A stretch of DNA of 64,000 nt from Phormidesmis priestleyi BC1401. Its GTDB lineage: Bacteria > Cyanobacteriota > Cyanobacteriia > Leptolyngbyales > Leptolyngbyaceae. The position numbers and the translations under genes were made by a program. Positions 9,351 to 18,241 of this stretch are shown piece by piece; the first letter of the stretch is position 1, and each line of letters opens with the position of its first letter. The notes under the pieces were generated by a model that saw only the letters and a list, made by a program, of their open reading frames with translations, did not search any database and had not been told where the DNA came from. The stretch spans positions 62,001 to 126,000 of the forward strand of contig NZ_LXYR01000006.1 in NCBI RefSeq assembly GCF_001650195.1, given 5' to 3'.

Positions 9351-11111
9351 TCAATGGATTGTATCCTCCAACCACAACTCAGATACTTTAAGGACGCTAC
9401 GGCTGAGTTTTATACCTATTTCACCTTCAGAAGCGAATTCGATTACTTCATTATTCGACTGAATCTCTAGAATCTCTGCTCTAAACCAAGCCTCGTCATT
9501 ACAGATAATGATCGATGCACCCTTGTTGAGAGTGAAGTTATCAACGTTAAGTATTACAACTTGCCCTCCGTGATGAACTTCTAGAGGGTACCCAAGCAGA
9601 TTGGATTTCGATGGCTTGAATTGCACAAGTCCATATTCCAACAAAGAAAGCCTAGCATCTTCTTTTGTTATGAAACCTTCTTCAATATTGGAGTATAACT
9701 TGAAAATTTCATATGTAGTCAACAATCCTCTTTCATCCGATTGAGCATCAAGAATCTGTTGTTCACTAAAGGGAGGATTCTTTCTTTGAAGGGGAGGAAG
9801 ATATCTCTGATGGTTAACTACATATAGAGCAAAGACATCAAACTTATTTCGTTCTCTAGCTCTTCTATACTTAATCTTACTTATTTGTGAACACTCGCTA
9901 TCTTTAGAAGTACCACCGATACCTTTAACTTCTACAACTAATAAGCCGTTTTTTAAAGAAATCTGAAGATCTTCCTCTTTGATTTCTGGATTGGCTTCGT
10001 CCATGTTAACAATATTTTCAAAACCAAGCCAAATGAAAAAATGTTCAATAGATTTGACCAATAAATCACTCGTTTCAGTTATCAAGCTATGCAGAAATTG
10101 ATATTTGGATTGATTTATTTCGAGCTCTTCTTCTATCTCGTTTAAAGCTGATTTGTACTCATTTTCTAGCTTTACTTTTCTTGCGAGAAGATTTGCTTCA
10201 TTTGGAAGAATGTAACTTTCTAGCTTCAACCAAGAGAACTTCTTAGAGTAAGGGAAGATTTTAGGAAATAATTCAGGCAGTAATTCGTCAATAAGTTCAA
10301 GCAAAAAATCTTTCTTGCTATCCTGTAATTGAGGGAAAGCGAAAACCATTGATTTCTCTAAAGAAGAATCAATAACCCCAACAATTTCATTGTCAGAATT
10401 TAGCAGTAGAGGAACAAAATCATTCCTCTCAATCTGCTTCTGCTCATCCTGTGACCATTTCACAGGATGCTTAAACACAATTTCGTAAGTAAATTTTTTG
10501 TTATATTTTTGAAGGAAGTTTTTAATATTCTCTTCGATATCTGAAACCATCGTATTTTTGCCCGTTTTATTATAACTTCCCCTTAAACAGGGGATAAATT
10601 CATATAAGGAATGTTGTATAGGTTCTGCTTCGTAAGAGCTACTACGATTTAGTGTTACAGGATGATACTCACACGTCTCATCTGCGGAACAAAAAACAAC
10701 AATAAGAGTGTCTTTGGAAAAAAAGTCTCCTAATTTTCTTCTTAAAATACTTGATGATAGTGGTCTTGGATCAAAAATTGTTTCAGGATGGCTGCTCGAT
10801 AAAAGAGTTTGTTCACTTCCTTTGAAAAACGAGTGCGTGTGTTCAGACTTAATGTATTCAATCGGCTCTCGATCTTGCAAATCGACAATTACAATGTCGT
10901 ACTCGTGAAGATTGGGCGGAAAATCAAAGTTTAGCAAGCATGAATGCTGATCTCGCCTACCTGAATTCGGTACTTTAACTTGGGAACCTAACGTGCCAGG
11001 GAAACAATGCAAACCCTTAGCTTGTAAAGCCTCGATAATTTCTTGATCTAGATCAATCGCACAGATTTTAGGTCTTTCTTTTATTTGAATACTTAAAGAT
11101 TTGTCTGTCAT
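9351..11111 (-). CDS. Uncharacterised 586-aa protein with probable PD-(D/E)XK nuclease domain
   Basis: I do not recognise this as a named family. Visible regions are: residues 14-90, a Rossmann/receiver-like segment (ICAIDLDQEIIEAL, then YDIVIVDL); about 305-345, a charged coiled coil; about 350-430, a restriction-endonuclease-like core (WLGFENIVNMDE, Asp381 in EEDLQI, Glu394 and Lys396 in LVVEVKG); and about 505-583, a beta-rich C-terminus. The D...ExK arrangement fits a PD-(D/E)XK nuclease or a fold relative. The gene is clearly AT-richer than its neighbours and sits between a toxin remnant and a toxin-antitoxin pair, which suggests acquired DNA and possibly a defence role. That role is inference only. 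Confidence 0.6.
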   Translation of the reverse strand: MTDKSLSIQIKERPKICAIDLDQEIIEALQAKGLHCFPGTLGSQVKVPNSGRRDQHSCLLNFDFPPNLHEYDIVIVDLQDREPIEYIKSEHTHSFFKGSEQTLLSSSHPETIFDPRPLSSSILRRKLGDFFSKDTLIVVFCSADETCEYHPVTLNRSSSYEAEPIQHSLYEFIPCLRGSYNKTGKNTMVSDIEENIKNFLQKYNKKFTYEIVFKHPVKWSQDEQKQIERNDFVPLLLNSDNEIVGVIDSSLEKSMVFAFPQLQDSKKDFLLELIDELLPELFPKIFPYSKKFSWLKLESYILPNEANLLARKVKLENEYKSALNEIEEELEINQSKYQFLHSLITETSDLLVKSIEHFFIWLGFENIVNMDEANPEIKEEDLQISLKNGLLVVEVKGIGGTSKDSECSQISKIKYRRARERNKFDVFALYVVNHQRYLPPLQRKNPPFSEQQILDAQSDERGLLTTYEIFKLYSNIEEGFITKEDARLSLLEYGLVQFKPSKSNLLGYPLEVHHGGQVVILNVDNFTLNKGASIIICNDEAWFRAEILEIQSNNEVIEFASEGEIGIKLSRSVLKVSELWLEDTIH

Positions 11112-11282
11112 ATCTAATTTATTAAATGTATTTCTGCTCCACCTTAGGCTATTTTACACCTCTTGCTCCGTTAAAATAGCAGGTGATAAAGCGTGTATAA
11201 GTTAGTACTAGGGGTTATCCAATTCTCTCACCGCGAAATACCTGTCAGAATACTTGCGCATTAACAGCGCTCCTGATTGAGG

Positions 11283-11334
11283 TTGAAGCTGAATGTGATT
11301 AAAGGGTCACGGATTTGTCAAGTATCAGCTTCAA
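11283..11334. repeat. Ten-base perfect inverted repeat
   Basis: TTGAAGCTGA at 11283-11292 is the exact reverse complement of TCAGCTTCAA at 11325-11334, which is followed by TTTT. The 32-base spacer makes it a poor classical terminator. It lies in the non-coding gap (11112-11509) upstream of the 586-residue gene, where otherwise only the aminotransferase-end remnant is visible. Confidence 0.45.
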
Positions 11335-11357
11335 TTTTAGAAGTTGGCAGATTTCGC

Positions 11358-11450
11358 TTGTAGCTTGGGATCTTATTGTCATACAACTTCCTAAAATCTT
11401 GACTTCACATAGGCGGATAATCGATCGACACCCCGCTCGATCGCGATCAT
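11358..11450 (-). repeat. Direct repeat copy 1: remnant of aminotransferase 3' end
   Basis: These 93 bases match 12156-12248 without gaps at a constant offset of 798 bases and roughly 80% identity. On the minus strand it encodes [16 protein letters not shown] and a stop, nearly the same as the last residues of the intact aminotransferase ([16 protein letters not shown]). The similarity continues about 33 bases beyond the stop codon. The two copies bracket the BrnT/BrnA pair. Confidence 0.85.
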
Positions 11451-11509
11451 ACTAGATTCACAAGCCTGCTCCAACCGGATTTAGCCCGTTTACCGCAACC
11501 TTGTACGAT

Positions 11510-11767
11510 CTATTTGCCTACGCGGTCAAGTTCTTCGCGCAATACCCTTCGTAACGTTGCTTCTAGCGGCTCACGTCTTTGCTCAATATGCTGACGTAAC
11601 GCTTCGTTAATCAAACTTTGATAGTTGCCGCCACCCGCCGCATGAACCTGCTCTCGAAACCATGCTAAGACTTCATCATCCAACCGAATGGTGATACGAG
11701 TCTTGCCCGCACCCATCGGCTCAACTGCACCTCGCTGACCCTGACTAAAATCGTACTCTGCTTCCAT
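11510..11767 (-). CDS. brnA: BrnA-type antitoxin
   Basis: This 85-residue protein has a ribbon-helix-helix core (TRITIRLDDEVLAWFREQVHAAGGG, then NYQSLINEALRQHI), the DNA-binding arrangement of BrnA antitoxins. It is followed by a helical tail. The gene begins three bases after the BrnT stop codon on the same strand, the usual toxin-first order of brnTA operons. BrnA binds and neutralises BrnT and represses the shared promoter. Family assignment is by fold and context. Confidence 0.85.
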   Translation of the reverse strand: MEAEYDFSQGQRGAVEPMGAGKTRITIRLDDEVLAWFREQVHAAGGGNYQSLINEALRQHIEQRREPLEATLRRVLREELDRVGK

Positions 11768-11770
11768 GAT

Positions 11771-12037
11771 CTACCCCTTTTCATACTGTGTTTGTTCATG
11801 ACGTATGGCTTTTCGAGCCGAAATCAACCGAATCTCGTTGCCACGCCACGTATACACCACCACTAGGACTCGACCCAAAGCATCCATACCGATCGTGATG
11901 AACCGTTCTTCCTCGAACCGCTCATCGGTTATCGTAATCGCCAAAGCATCCAAAAACGTAGATACGGCATCTGCAAAATCGATTCCGTGTTTGTTTAAAT
12001 TGGCGGCAGCTTTTTCTCTGTCCCACTGGTATGACAT
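11771..12037 (-). CDS. brnT: BrnT-type toxin (ribonuclease)
   Basis: The 88-residue protein starts at ATG 12037 (MSYQWDREKAAANLNKHGI). It has the BrnT hallmarks: WDREKAAANLNKHGIDF, then DERFEEERFITIGMDA and IRLISARKAIRHE. BrnT is a RelE-like RNA-cleaving toxin that blocks translation under stress when BrnA is lost. An in-frame start at 12115 would add 26 non-conserved residues and is rejected. With brnA it lies between two copies of the aminotransferase 3' end. Confidence 0.9.
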   Translation of the reverse strand: MSYQWDREKAAANLNKHGIDFADAVSTFLDALAITITDERFEEERFITIGMDALGRVLVVVYTWRGNEIRLISARKAIRHEQTQYEKG

Positions 12038-12155
12038 GCCTTTATTATAGTATGCACATTTGTACACCGAGATGGTAGTGTGGCTATATCTAAAAGCGCT
12101 GGGACTGATCGACATTTTCTAAGTTACGTTCTTACTCAGCGTATAAGGGCGGACG

Positions 12156-12248
12156 CTGTAGCTTGGAATTTTGTTCTCATGCAATTCTCTAAAATCTTGA
12201 CTTCACGTAGGCGGCTAAACGATCGACACCCCGCTCAATGGTCGTCAT
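12156..12248 (-). repeat. Direct repeat copy 2: 3' end of the intact aminotransferase gene
   Basis: This is the partner of 11358-11450. It covers the last about 60 coding bases of the aminotransferase (stop at 12189-12191) and about 33 bases downstream of it. Alignment to copy 1 is gap-free. Confidence 0.85.
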
Positions 12249-13355
12249 GTCCGTCGCATAAGACAGCCGAATGTGATCATCTGCCCCAAACGCAATGCCC
12301 GGAATCAACGCAACTTGCTGTTCGTTCAATAGCCCATCGCAAAACTCAAGGGATGACATTCCCAATTTGCTGATGTTGATGAAGATATAGAAAGCACCAT
12401 TGGGCGTTAAACACGTTAAACCGGGAATCGCGTTCACTAGATTGAGAATCACTTGGCGACGATCGGCAAAGGCGAGACGCATTTGTTCAACACAGTCTTG
12501 TGAGCCTTCGAGAGCGGCGATCGCCCCATATTGGGCAAACGTACATACATTAGAAGTGCTGTGTCCTTGAATGATGCTGACGGCTTTGAGGAGTTCTAAA
12601 GGAGCCGCTAAATAGCCGACTCGCCATCCCGTCATTGAGTAAGCTTTTGCAAATCCGCTGCTGATGATCGTGCGATCGAACACTTCAGAACTCACTGCGC
12701 CAATACTCAAATGCTGGGCACCGTCATAGAGCAGCTTTTCGTAAATCTCATCCGAGACGACCAGAATATCGTGTTCGACGATCACCTCAGCGATCGCTCT
12801 CACTTCTTCTGGGGTGTAAACCATCCCCGTTGGATTTGAGGGCGAATTGAGAATAAACAGGCGCGTTTTGGGCGTAATAGCTTGTCGTAGTTGGTCAGGC
12901 GTAATTTTATAGCCGCTTTCTGCCGTGGTCTGGACGATTACCGGAGTTCCTTCTGCCAGCTTCACCATTTCGGGATAGCTCACCCAAAAAGGAGCCGGAA
13001 TAATTACTTCGTCGCCTGCCTCGATCAGCGCCATCATCAGGTTATAGAGCGAGTGTTTGCCCCCATTGGTGACAATGATGTTTTCGGCGCTGTAGCAGAG
13101 TTGATTGTCGGTTTGCAGTTTGTGGGCGATCGCCTCTCTCAGTTTCGGTTCTCCCGCCGCCGGACCGTATCGAGTTTTGCCCGCCATGAGAGCATCAACT
13201 GCCGCTAATTTAATGTGATCGGGTGTGTCAAAATCGGGTTCTCCTGCACTAAAGCTACAGACATCGATTCCGTCTCGCTTCATGGCTTTTGCTTTGGCAT
13301 CGATCGCCAACGTCAAAGAAGGAGTCACTTGCTTAACCCGTGCTGCCAGCTTCAT
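12189..13355 (-). CDS. aspC: Class I aspartate-type aminotransferase
   Basis: The 388-residue PLP enzyme of fold type I has the substrate region [10 protein letters not shown] at about 36, SPSNPTG at 171-177 with the PLP-facing Asn, SDEIYEKL at about 201, and the PLP lysine K237 in [17 protein letters not shown]. It most resembles AspC/subgroup I-beta enzymes that transaminate aspartate, and often prephenate, with 2-oxoglutarate. The length is normal. The gene is intact even though its 3' end is duplicated 798 bases downstream. Confidence 0.92.
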   Translation of the reverse strand: MKLAARVKQVTPSLTLAIDAKAKAMKRDGIDVCSFSAGEPDFDTPDHIKLAAVDALMAGKTRYGPAAGEPKLREAIAHKLQTDNQLCYSAENIIVTNGGKHSLYNLMMALIEAGDEVIIPAPFWVSYPEMVKLAEGTPVIVQTTAESGYKITPDQLRQAITPKTRLFILNSPSNPTGMVYTPEEVRAIAEVIVEHDILVVSDEIYEKLLYDGAQHLSIGAVSSEVFDRTIISSGFAKAYSMTGWRVGYLAAPLELLKAVSIIQGHSTSNVCTFAQYGAIAALEGSQDCVEQMRLAFADRRQVILNLVNAIPGLTCLTPNGAFYIFINISKLGMSSLEFCDGLLNEQQVALIPGIAFGADDHIRLSYATDMTTIERGVDRLAAYVKSRF

Positions 13356-13358
13356 AGG

Positions 13359-13486
13359 ATTTTGAGTTATGAATTTTGAGTGCGTCGAGACATCAGAAGC
13401 TACGTCGAGACGAGATGCCCTAACGCTTGTGCTTAAGTCTTAAATCGTAACAGTGGATTCTAACTCAAAACTCAAAACTCAAAACT
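13359..13486. repeat. Intergenic inverted-repeat region rich in ACTCAAAACTC
   Basis: Between the aminotransferase start and the aldolase stop, TTTTGAGTTATGAATTTTGAG (13360-13380) faces three direct copies of ACTCAAAA at 13463-13486 in inverted orientation. Inside are two copies of GTCGAGAC. This type of repetitive spacer is common in cyanobacterial genomes. No gene is visible here. Confidence 0.5.
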
Positions 13487-13500
13487 TAAGTCTCGTTGCG

Positions 13501-14583
13501 TCACGCGATCGTGACATCGGGCGATAGGTAAACATCTTGAATCTGATGAAACAGCTTAACGCCTTCCTCAAAAGGGCGTTGGAATGTTTTGCGTCCAGAA
13601 ATCAAGCCGCTTCCTCCGGCTCGTTTGTTGATCACAGCCGTGCAGATCGCTTCTGCAAAGTCAGCTTTTCCTGACGCACCGCCTGAGTTAATCAGCCCAA
13701 CGCGACCTGAGTAACAGTTTAGAAGCTGATAGCGAGTCAAATCGATCGGGTGATCGGTCGTCAGATCAGAATAGACGCGCTTGTCGGTTTTGCCGTAACT
13801 TTTGCCCGTAGCTTGAGCAACCGCCCCATAGCCATTATTGACTTCGGGCAGTTTTTGTTTGATGATGTCGGCTTCGATCGTCACCCCCAAATGGTTTGCC
13901 TGACCTGTCAAGTCTGCCGCTAGATCATAGTCTTTGTCTTCCTTAAACGCGGGATTGCGGAGATAGCACCAGAGAACGGTTGCCATTCCTAACTCGTGGG
14001 CACGAGCAAACGCACGGCTGACTTCTTGAATTTGCCGACTCGACTCAGGCGAGCCAAAATAAATCGTCGCACCGACTGCAACCGATCCCAAATTCCAAGC
14101 CTGCTCAACTGAGGCGAACATGAACTGATCAAACTGATTGGGGTAAGTCAGCAGTTCGTTGTGATTAATCTTGGTGATAAACGGGATTCGGTGAGCATAT
14201 TTGCGAGACACACTGCCCAACACGCCCAACGTCGTCGCCACCGCATTGCACCCTGCTGCGATCGCCAACTTCAAAATATTCTCACTGTCAAAATAAATTG
14301 GATTCGGAGCAAACGACGCGCCTGCCGAATGCTCAATCCCTTGATCGACGGGCAAGATTGACAGATAGCCCGTGTTTGCTAGTCGCCCAGACGAGTAAAG
14401 TTGTTGAAGACTGCGAAGCACCTGCGGAGAGCGATCGCCGTAAGCAAAGGTGCGGTCGATAAAATCGGGACCGGGCAAATGTAAAAGATCTTTAGAAACT
14501 TTTGCCTGATGGGTGAGCAAGTCTTCTGCTTCGTCACCTAACCAAGCCTCGATCGACTGAGGTGCAGAGAGTGTAGCGGTCAT
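13501..14583 (-). CDS. fbaB: Class I fructose-bisphosphate aldolase (FbaB/DhnA type)
   Basis: The 360-residue protein starts at ATG 14583 ([10 protein letters not shown]). It contains [22 protein letters not shown], the conserved LPVDQG region of DhnA-type class I aldolases, the Schiff-base region around [12 protein letters not shown], and the phosphate-binding end [13 protein letters not shown]. It cleaves fructose 1,6-bisphosphate reversibly in glycolysis and the Calvin cycle. A TTG at 14598 would add five residues but is a poorer start. Many cyanobacteria carry this enzyme besides a class II aldolase. Confidence 0.9.
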   Translation of the reverse strand: MTATLSAPQSIEAWLGDEAEDLLTHQAKVSKDLLHLPGPDFIDRTFAYGDRSPQVLRSLQQLYSSGRLANTGYLSILPVDQGIEHSAGASFAPNPIYFDSENILKLAIAAGCNAVATTLGVLGSVSRKYAHRIPFITKINHNELLTYPNQFDQFMFASVEQAWNLGSVAVGATIYFGSPESSRQIQEVSRAFARAHELGMATVLWCYLRNPAFKEDKDYDLAADLTGQANHLGVTIEADIIKQKLPEVNNGYGAVAQATGKSYGKTDKRVYSDLTTDHPIDLTRYQLLNCYSGRVGLINSGGASGKADFAEAICTAVINKRAGGSGLISGRKTFQRPFEEGVKLFHQIQDVYLSPDVTIA

Positions 14584-14680
14584 TGCAAAAATCCCCAATT
14601 AAAGGACGAGTCACATCTTTAACCTCCCCAATTTAGCGTTTGTGTTAAATTCCGCTTGTGTCTAGAAGGGTATATTTTAG

Positions 14681-15046
14681 ATGGGATTAGCGCTGCGATC
14701 GGCATGGGTGACTTTAGCGGCAGGTGAATTTGCTCGATCGATCGGGTTTTACAGCCGACTGCTCGATCGAGAACCCGTCTCTCAGATTCCTAATCGCTAT
14801 GCAGAATTTCAGATCACTGGTTTGCGACTGGGAATTTATCAACCCCAACAAAATCAACCGCTTCTTTCAACCTCGTTTCCTGCCATCAGTTTGTGTTTGG
14901 AGGTTGAAGATTTAGAAGCGGCGATCGATCATCTGACTCAACTCGGCTATCCGCCGCCCGGAGAGATTCTCACGCCCTCACACGGCAGAGAAATCTACGC
15001 TTATGACCCAGACGGGAATCGATTGATTTTGTATCAGCGATTCTAA
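14681..15046 (+). CDS. VOC (glyoxalase/bleomycin-resistance fold) protein
   Basis: The 121-residue, single-domain VOC protein has the paired beta-alpha-beta-beta-beta motifs: WVTLAAGEFARSIGFYSRLLDREP at the start, ISLCLEVEDLEAAIDHL in the middle, and REIYAYDPDGNRLILYQRF at the end, where the family usually places a metal-ligand Glu or Asp. Substrate cannot be told from sequence. Its stop codon overlaps that of the convergent GH19-like gene by three bases. Confidence 0.82.
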   Translation: MGLALRSAWVTLAAGEFARSIGFYSRLLDREPVSQIPNRYAEFQITGLRLGIYQPQQNQPLLSTSFPAISLCLEVEDLEAAIDHLTQLGYPPPGEILTPSHGREIYAYDPDGNRLILYQRF

Positions 15047-15939
15047 GCCAGCAAAACCTCTTTCGCGACAGCTAAAAATTCTTGTCGATCGGCATAGCCA
15101 TTCAATCCGCCGTTGATGGTGCGAGTGATTAGCTCAACGTCATTGCGATCGGCAAGCTCGTTTAGCTGATTTTTCTGCCAAAACCAGCCTGCACTTAAGC
15201 AAGCCAAGTCATTATCTGAGAGCCGAGCCGGATTTTTGAGCAAATCAATGCCGAGATCTTGACCACAGGTGCCATAGTTGGTTCTGCCCGTGATCTGAAT
15301 TAGTCCTCTCCCTTTAAAGCGCCGACCATCGCCAAGTTCTGTGTTGCCTAGATCGGTTCTGCCTTCGAGATAATCACCAGGGTCAATTTCTTCTAAATAG
15401 CTAAATGAGCCAGACTCATGCGCCAACTGAGCGAGAAAATGCGACTGTCGCAGCGGCGTAGTGATTTGATAGCCTGCCATCGTCAGTTGCAGGTGAGGCA
15501 ACAATTCAGCTACTCGTGTCGCATCTGCATAAGGAGCAATCTCAAGAATCTGCTGAACGGTGATTTTGGGAATTTTGGCTTCAGCGAAAATCCCTGCATA
15601 AGGAGGACGATCGCTCGGTCGCGGCGGCAAATTTGAGAGCGATCGCAGCAGATCATCGACCAAGCCATCTTGAGCGCCAGATTCCCGAAGATTGATGATT
15701 AGTTGCTTGAGGCGATTAGCCACCTGAACGCGCCCGGCACTAATGGGCGAATTGGGAAACATGCCCTTAAACGGCTCACGATCGCTCGGTCGAGCAGGCA
15801 AATTAGTCAGCGATCGCAGCAGATCGTCAATCTTATAATCTCCAGGTTGGATCTCGTCGCCTGTGGTGCGATTGATCAAAATCAGTAAGCGATCGGCAGC
15901 TTGTTTTCTCCAGATAGTCAGTTGTTGCGGAGACAGCAT
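15043..15939 (-). CDS. GH19-like lysozyme/chitinase with duplicated N-terminal motif
   Basis: The protein has 298 residues from ATG 15939, which has GAGGTG at good spacing. The C-terminal half is the GH19 catalytic fold: FLAQLAHESGSFSYLEE with the catalytic Glu, then GRRFKGRGLIQITGRTNY and NDLACLSAGWFWQ. The N-terminal part carries two copies of a DDLLRSLxNLPxRPSDR motif at about 38-54 and 95-111. No signal peptide is visible. GH19-like proteins of this shape hydrolyse peptidoglycan or chitin and occur both in phage endolysins and in bacteria. The longer in-frame start (15996) is not supported. Confidence 0.82.
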   Translation of the reverse strand: MLSPQQLTIWRKQAADRLLILINRTTGDEIQPGDYKIDDLLRSLTNLPARPSDREPFKGMFPNSPISAGRVQVANRLKQLIINLRESGAQDGLVDDLLRSLSNLPPRPSDRPPYAGIFAEAKIPKITVQQILEIAPYADATRVAELLPHLQLTMAGYQITTPLRQSHFLAQLAHESGSFSYLEEIDPGDYLEGRTDLGNTELGDGRRFKGRGLIQITGRTNYGTCGQDLGIDLLKNPARLSDNDLACLSAGWFWQKNQLNELADRNDVELITRTINGGLNGYADRQEFLAVAKEVLLA

Positions 15940-16174
15940 TGAGCACCTCAATAGTGATTGACAAATTTTCCTCAGCGTTCCCCTAACAGGAATCATCGCC
16001 TCAGTAGATTCAACACTTCTCCAGCCTCAATTCCAGAATTCTTGCTGCTCAACCAGTAAAACTGCACGATCGATGCTCATTCTTTAGAGAGATTTGCATT
16101 CTGAGTAGTTATGAGAGAATTTTACATAATTTAATACTTATCTAATATACTTTTGATCAGAAGACGTAGAAATT

Positions 16175-16369
16175 ATGGAAAAGAAACGACGCGATTTAAT
16201 TCAGTTTTTGAGAGAGGAATTGGCGCTTCCGGTCGCCGCGATCGAGCTAGCCGCACGCCGCTCTGAGCAAAACACAACCGCACTGCCGATGGTGCTTTGG
16301 CAATATGGCTTAGTGACGCTGGCGCAGCTTGACCAAATCTTTGATTGGATGGAAACGATCAGTAGTTGA
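16175..16369 (+). CDS. DUF2949 family small protein
   Basis: The 64-residue helical protein (LIQFLREELALPVAAIELAAR, then LPMVLWQYGLVTLAQLDQIFDW) matches the cyanobacterial DUF2949 family as I recall it. The arrangement looks like a small winged-helix-like or helical domain. The function is unknown. Its 3' end overlaps the convergent ftsE gene by 11 bases. Confidence 0.75.
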   Translation: MEKKRRDLIQFLREELALPVAAIELAARRSEQNTTALPMVLWQYGLVTLAQLDQIFDWMETISS

Positions 16370-17096
16370 CAGATGATAGCCGCCCGTTGCGGATCTGCAC
16401 GACTGGATGATTGGAGAGCCGAATCAAACTCTCATCATGAGTCGTCACAATCACCGTAATGCCAATCTGGTTCAGCTTCTTAAGAATCTTGATCACTTGC
16501 CACGAATTATCAGGATCGAGATTTCCAGTCGGTTCATCTGCCAAGAGTAGCGGAGGAGTGCCAACGATCGCGCGGGCAATGCTGACTCGCTGCTGTTCGC
16601 CGCCCGACAACTCTTCTGGAAAACACTCTGCTTTGTGCTGCAAACCCACCATTTTGAGAGCAGCAGGCAAGCGTCGATTGATCTCCTTGCGGGTGTAGCC
16701 CTGCGCCCACAGCACAAATGACACATTTTCGGTCACCGTGCGCCGAGGAATCAGCTTGTAATCTTGAAACACAATGCCAATGCGACGACGCAATAACGAG
16801 AGGCGATCGCCCCGCAGTTTTGCCGGAAAGTCATTATCCACTTTGACTTCACCCTGAGACGCGCACTCTTCGCCGTAGAGCAGCTTGAGAAACGTCGATT
16901 TGCCAGAACCCGAAGGACCTGTCACAAACAAGAAGTCACCTCGCTTGACCTCTAAGTTGACATCAATCAGCGCCTGACTGCCATTGCGATAAGTCTTGCT
17001 GACGCTCTGAAGTTGAATGATGTTATCGACGGGCTTGCTAGGAGATTGGCGATCGCGCTGTGCGTTTCCAGAAGCATCGGTGAGAACTTGCGGCAT
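16359..17096 (-). CDS. ftsE: Cell division ATP-binding protein FtsE
   Basis: This 245-residue ABC ATPase has Walker A GPSGSGKS at 60-67, Q-loop VFQDYKLIP at about 109, signature LSGGEQQR at 163-170 and Walker B with [14 protein letters not shown] at about 184-196. The [16 protein letters not shown] and TGNLDP features point to FtsE, which with the membrane protein FtsX regulates peptidoglycan hydrolysis at the division site. FtsX is not adjacent. The N-terminus has an extra 25 polar residues before the ABC core. Confidence 0.86.
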   Translation of the reverse strand: MPQVLTDASGNAQRDRQSPSKPVDNIIQLQSVSKTYRNGSQALIDVNLEVKRGDFLFVTGPSGSGKSTFLKLLYGEECASQGEVKVDNDFPAKLRGDRLSLLRRRIGIVFQDYKLIPRRTVTENVSFVLWAQGYTRKEINRRLPAALKMVGLQHKAECFPEELSGGEQQRVSIARAIVGTPPLLLADEPTGNLDPDNSWQVIKILKKLNQIGITVIVTTHDESLIRLSNHPVVQIRNGRLSSVNY

Positions 17097-17194
17097 GAGA
17101 CGTGACGATGAAAGTCAACCCATTAGAACACAAAGACCAGACTTCAGTGTTGCTAAATGTAGATATGAATGACCCTCCTCACGAAGTGGGGCAA

Positions 17195-17277
17195 GCCCTC
17201 GCCAACCCTTCTCCCTGGGGAGAAGGGAGCCAGAATTTTTGTTCCCTCTCCTTTTGGGAGAGGGCTAGGGTGAGGGC
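17195..17277. repeat. GC-rich palindromic intergenic repeat, copy 1
   Basis: This element has the layout GCCCTC, then CCCTTCTCCC pairing with GGGAGAAGGG, then GAGCCAGA or a close variant, then CCCTCTCC pairing with GGAGAGGG, ending AGGGTGAGGGC. A related copy lies at 37607-37704. It sits between ftsE and the WecG-type gene. It looks like a REP/MITE-like cyanobacterial repeat; short open frames across it are not genes. Confidence 0.8.
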
Positions 17278-17318
17278 AAAATCTGTGCTTCCTAGACAAA
17301 TTCAGCAACGCCCAACCG

Positions 17319-18170
17319 TCAAAATCTCGTGCTGATTGGGTTACGTTTTGTCAGCCGATAGAGAATCGATCGTCCCGCAAACTGCGGCAGTGCCATCATT
17401 CTCCGCCAGCGCCAGGGTTCTTGATAGAGACGATAAACCCACTCTAGATGGTTGTCTCTCAGCCACCCTGGGGCGCGGGTTTTGGTGCCCGCCCAAATAT
17501 CAAAGCTGCCGCCGACCCCAATCCAAAGCGCTTTAGGGCAGAGGTGACGATGCTGAGCAATCCATAATTCTTGACGAGGAACGCCCAAGCCTACAAACAT
17601 AATTTGAGGCTGTCGCATTTGGAGCATTTCCAGGAAAGCGGGTTCGTCTTCAGCCGAAAGATAGCCGTTTTGCACCCCCGCGATCGCCAACCCTGGTAGA
17701 CGTTTTTGCCACCGATCGGCGGCAGTTTGGGCTACCTCTGGAGCACCTCCAAAAAAGAAAACTGAGACAGCGGGAGTTGGAGAGGACTCGATCGTAGAGA
17801 CTCGATGAGGATGCAAAGAATTTTCAGACGGGGAAATGTCTCGTTGCTCAAGATTAAACAGAGCCACTTTTTTAAGAATTGACTCTGCCAGTTCAATACC
17901 GGGGCATCGGGCAACTCGCTTGCCATAAAGTCGCAAGTAAAATATGATCCCCGCCCCGTCAGGAATCACTAACTCAGCCTGGTGAATAATCTCTGCCAAA
18001 GCAGAATTTTGCTCGGCTTGCATCGTCATTTCTGCGTTGAGCGTCACCACATGGCAGCCCAACTGCTGATGAAGCAGATCGAACAACCAGCCCGAATAAT
18101 CGTCTAGCAAGTGCAGGGGCAACCCCATCACCGAAAATTGGCGGTCAGCCTTTGTTATCGGATTTCTCAC
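17319..18170 (-). CDS. WecG/TagA/CpsF family glycosyltransferase
   Basis: The 283-residue protein has the family landmarks VTLNAEMTMQAEQN at about 42, LVIPDGAGIIF at about 66, KRVARCPGIEL at about 83, and MFVGLGVPRQELWIAQHR with GVGGSFDIWAGTKTRAP at the C-terminal side. Members transfer ManNAc-type or related sugars to lipid-linked precursors of envelope polysaccharides. Residues about 105-145 form a non-conserved insertion. It is a GT26 enzyme acting at the cytoplasmic face of the membrane. Substrate cannot be inferred. Confidence 0.87.
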   Translation of the reverse strand: MRNPITKADRQFSVMGLPLHLLDDYSGWLFDLLHQQLGCHVVTLNAEMTMQAEQNSALAEIIHQAELVIPDGAGIIFYLRLYGKRVARCPGIELAESILKKVALFNLEQRDISPSENSLHPHRVSTIESSPTPAVSVFFFGGAPEVAQTAADRWQKRLPGLAIAGVQNGYLSAEDEPAFLEMLQMRQPQIMFVGLGVPRQELWIAQHRHLCPKALWIGVGGSFDIWAGTKTRAPGWLRDNHLEWVYRLYQEPWRWRRMMALPQFAGRSILYRLTKRNPISTRF

Positions 18171-18241
18171 GATCGTTCCTCACACCAGCTTATTCAGCTA
18201 TGGATTGTACCTGAATGGCACTCTTTGTACACCCTGAACTT

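Noticed and set aside
17102-17335. Small gene between ftsE and the glycosyltransferase
   Set aside because: Runs across the palindromic repeat and shows no coding features.
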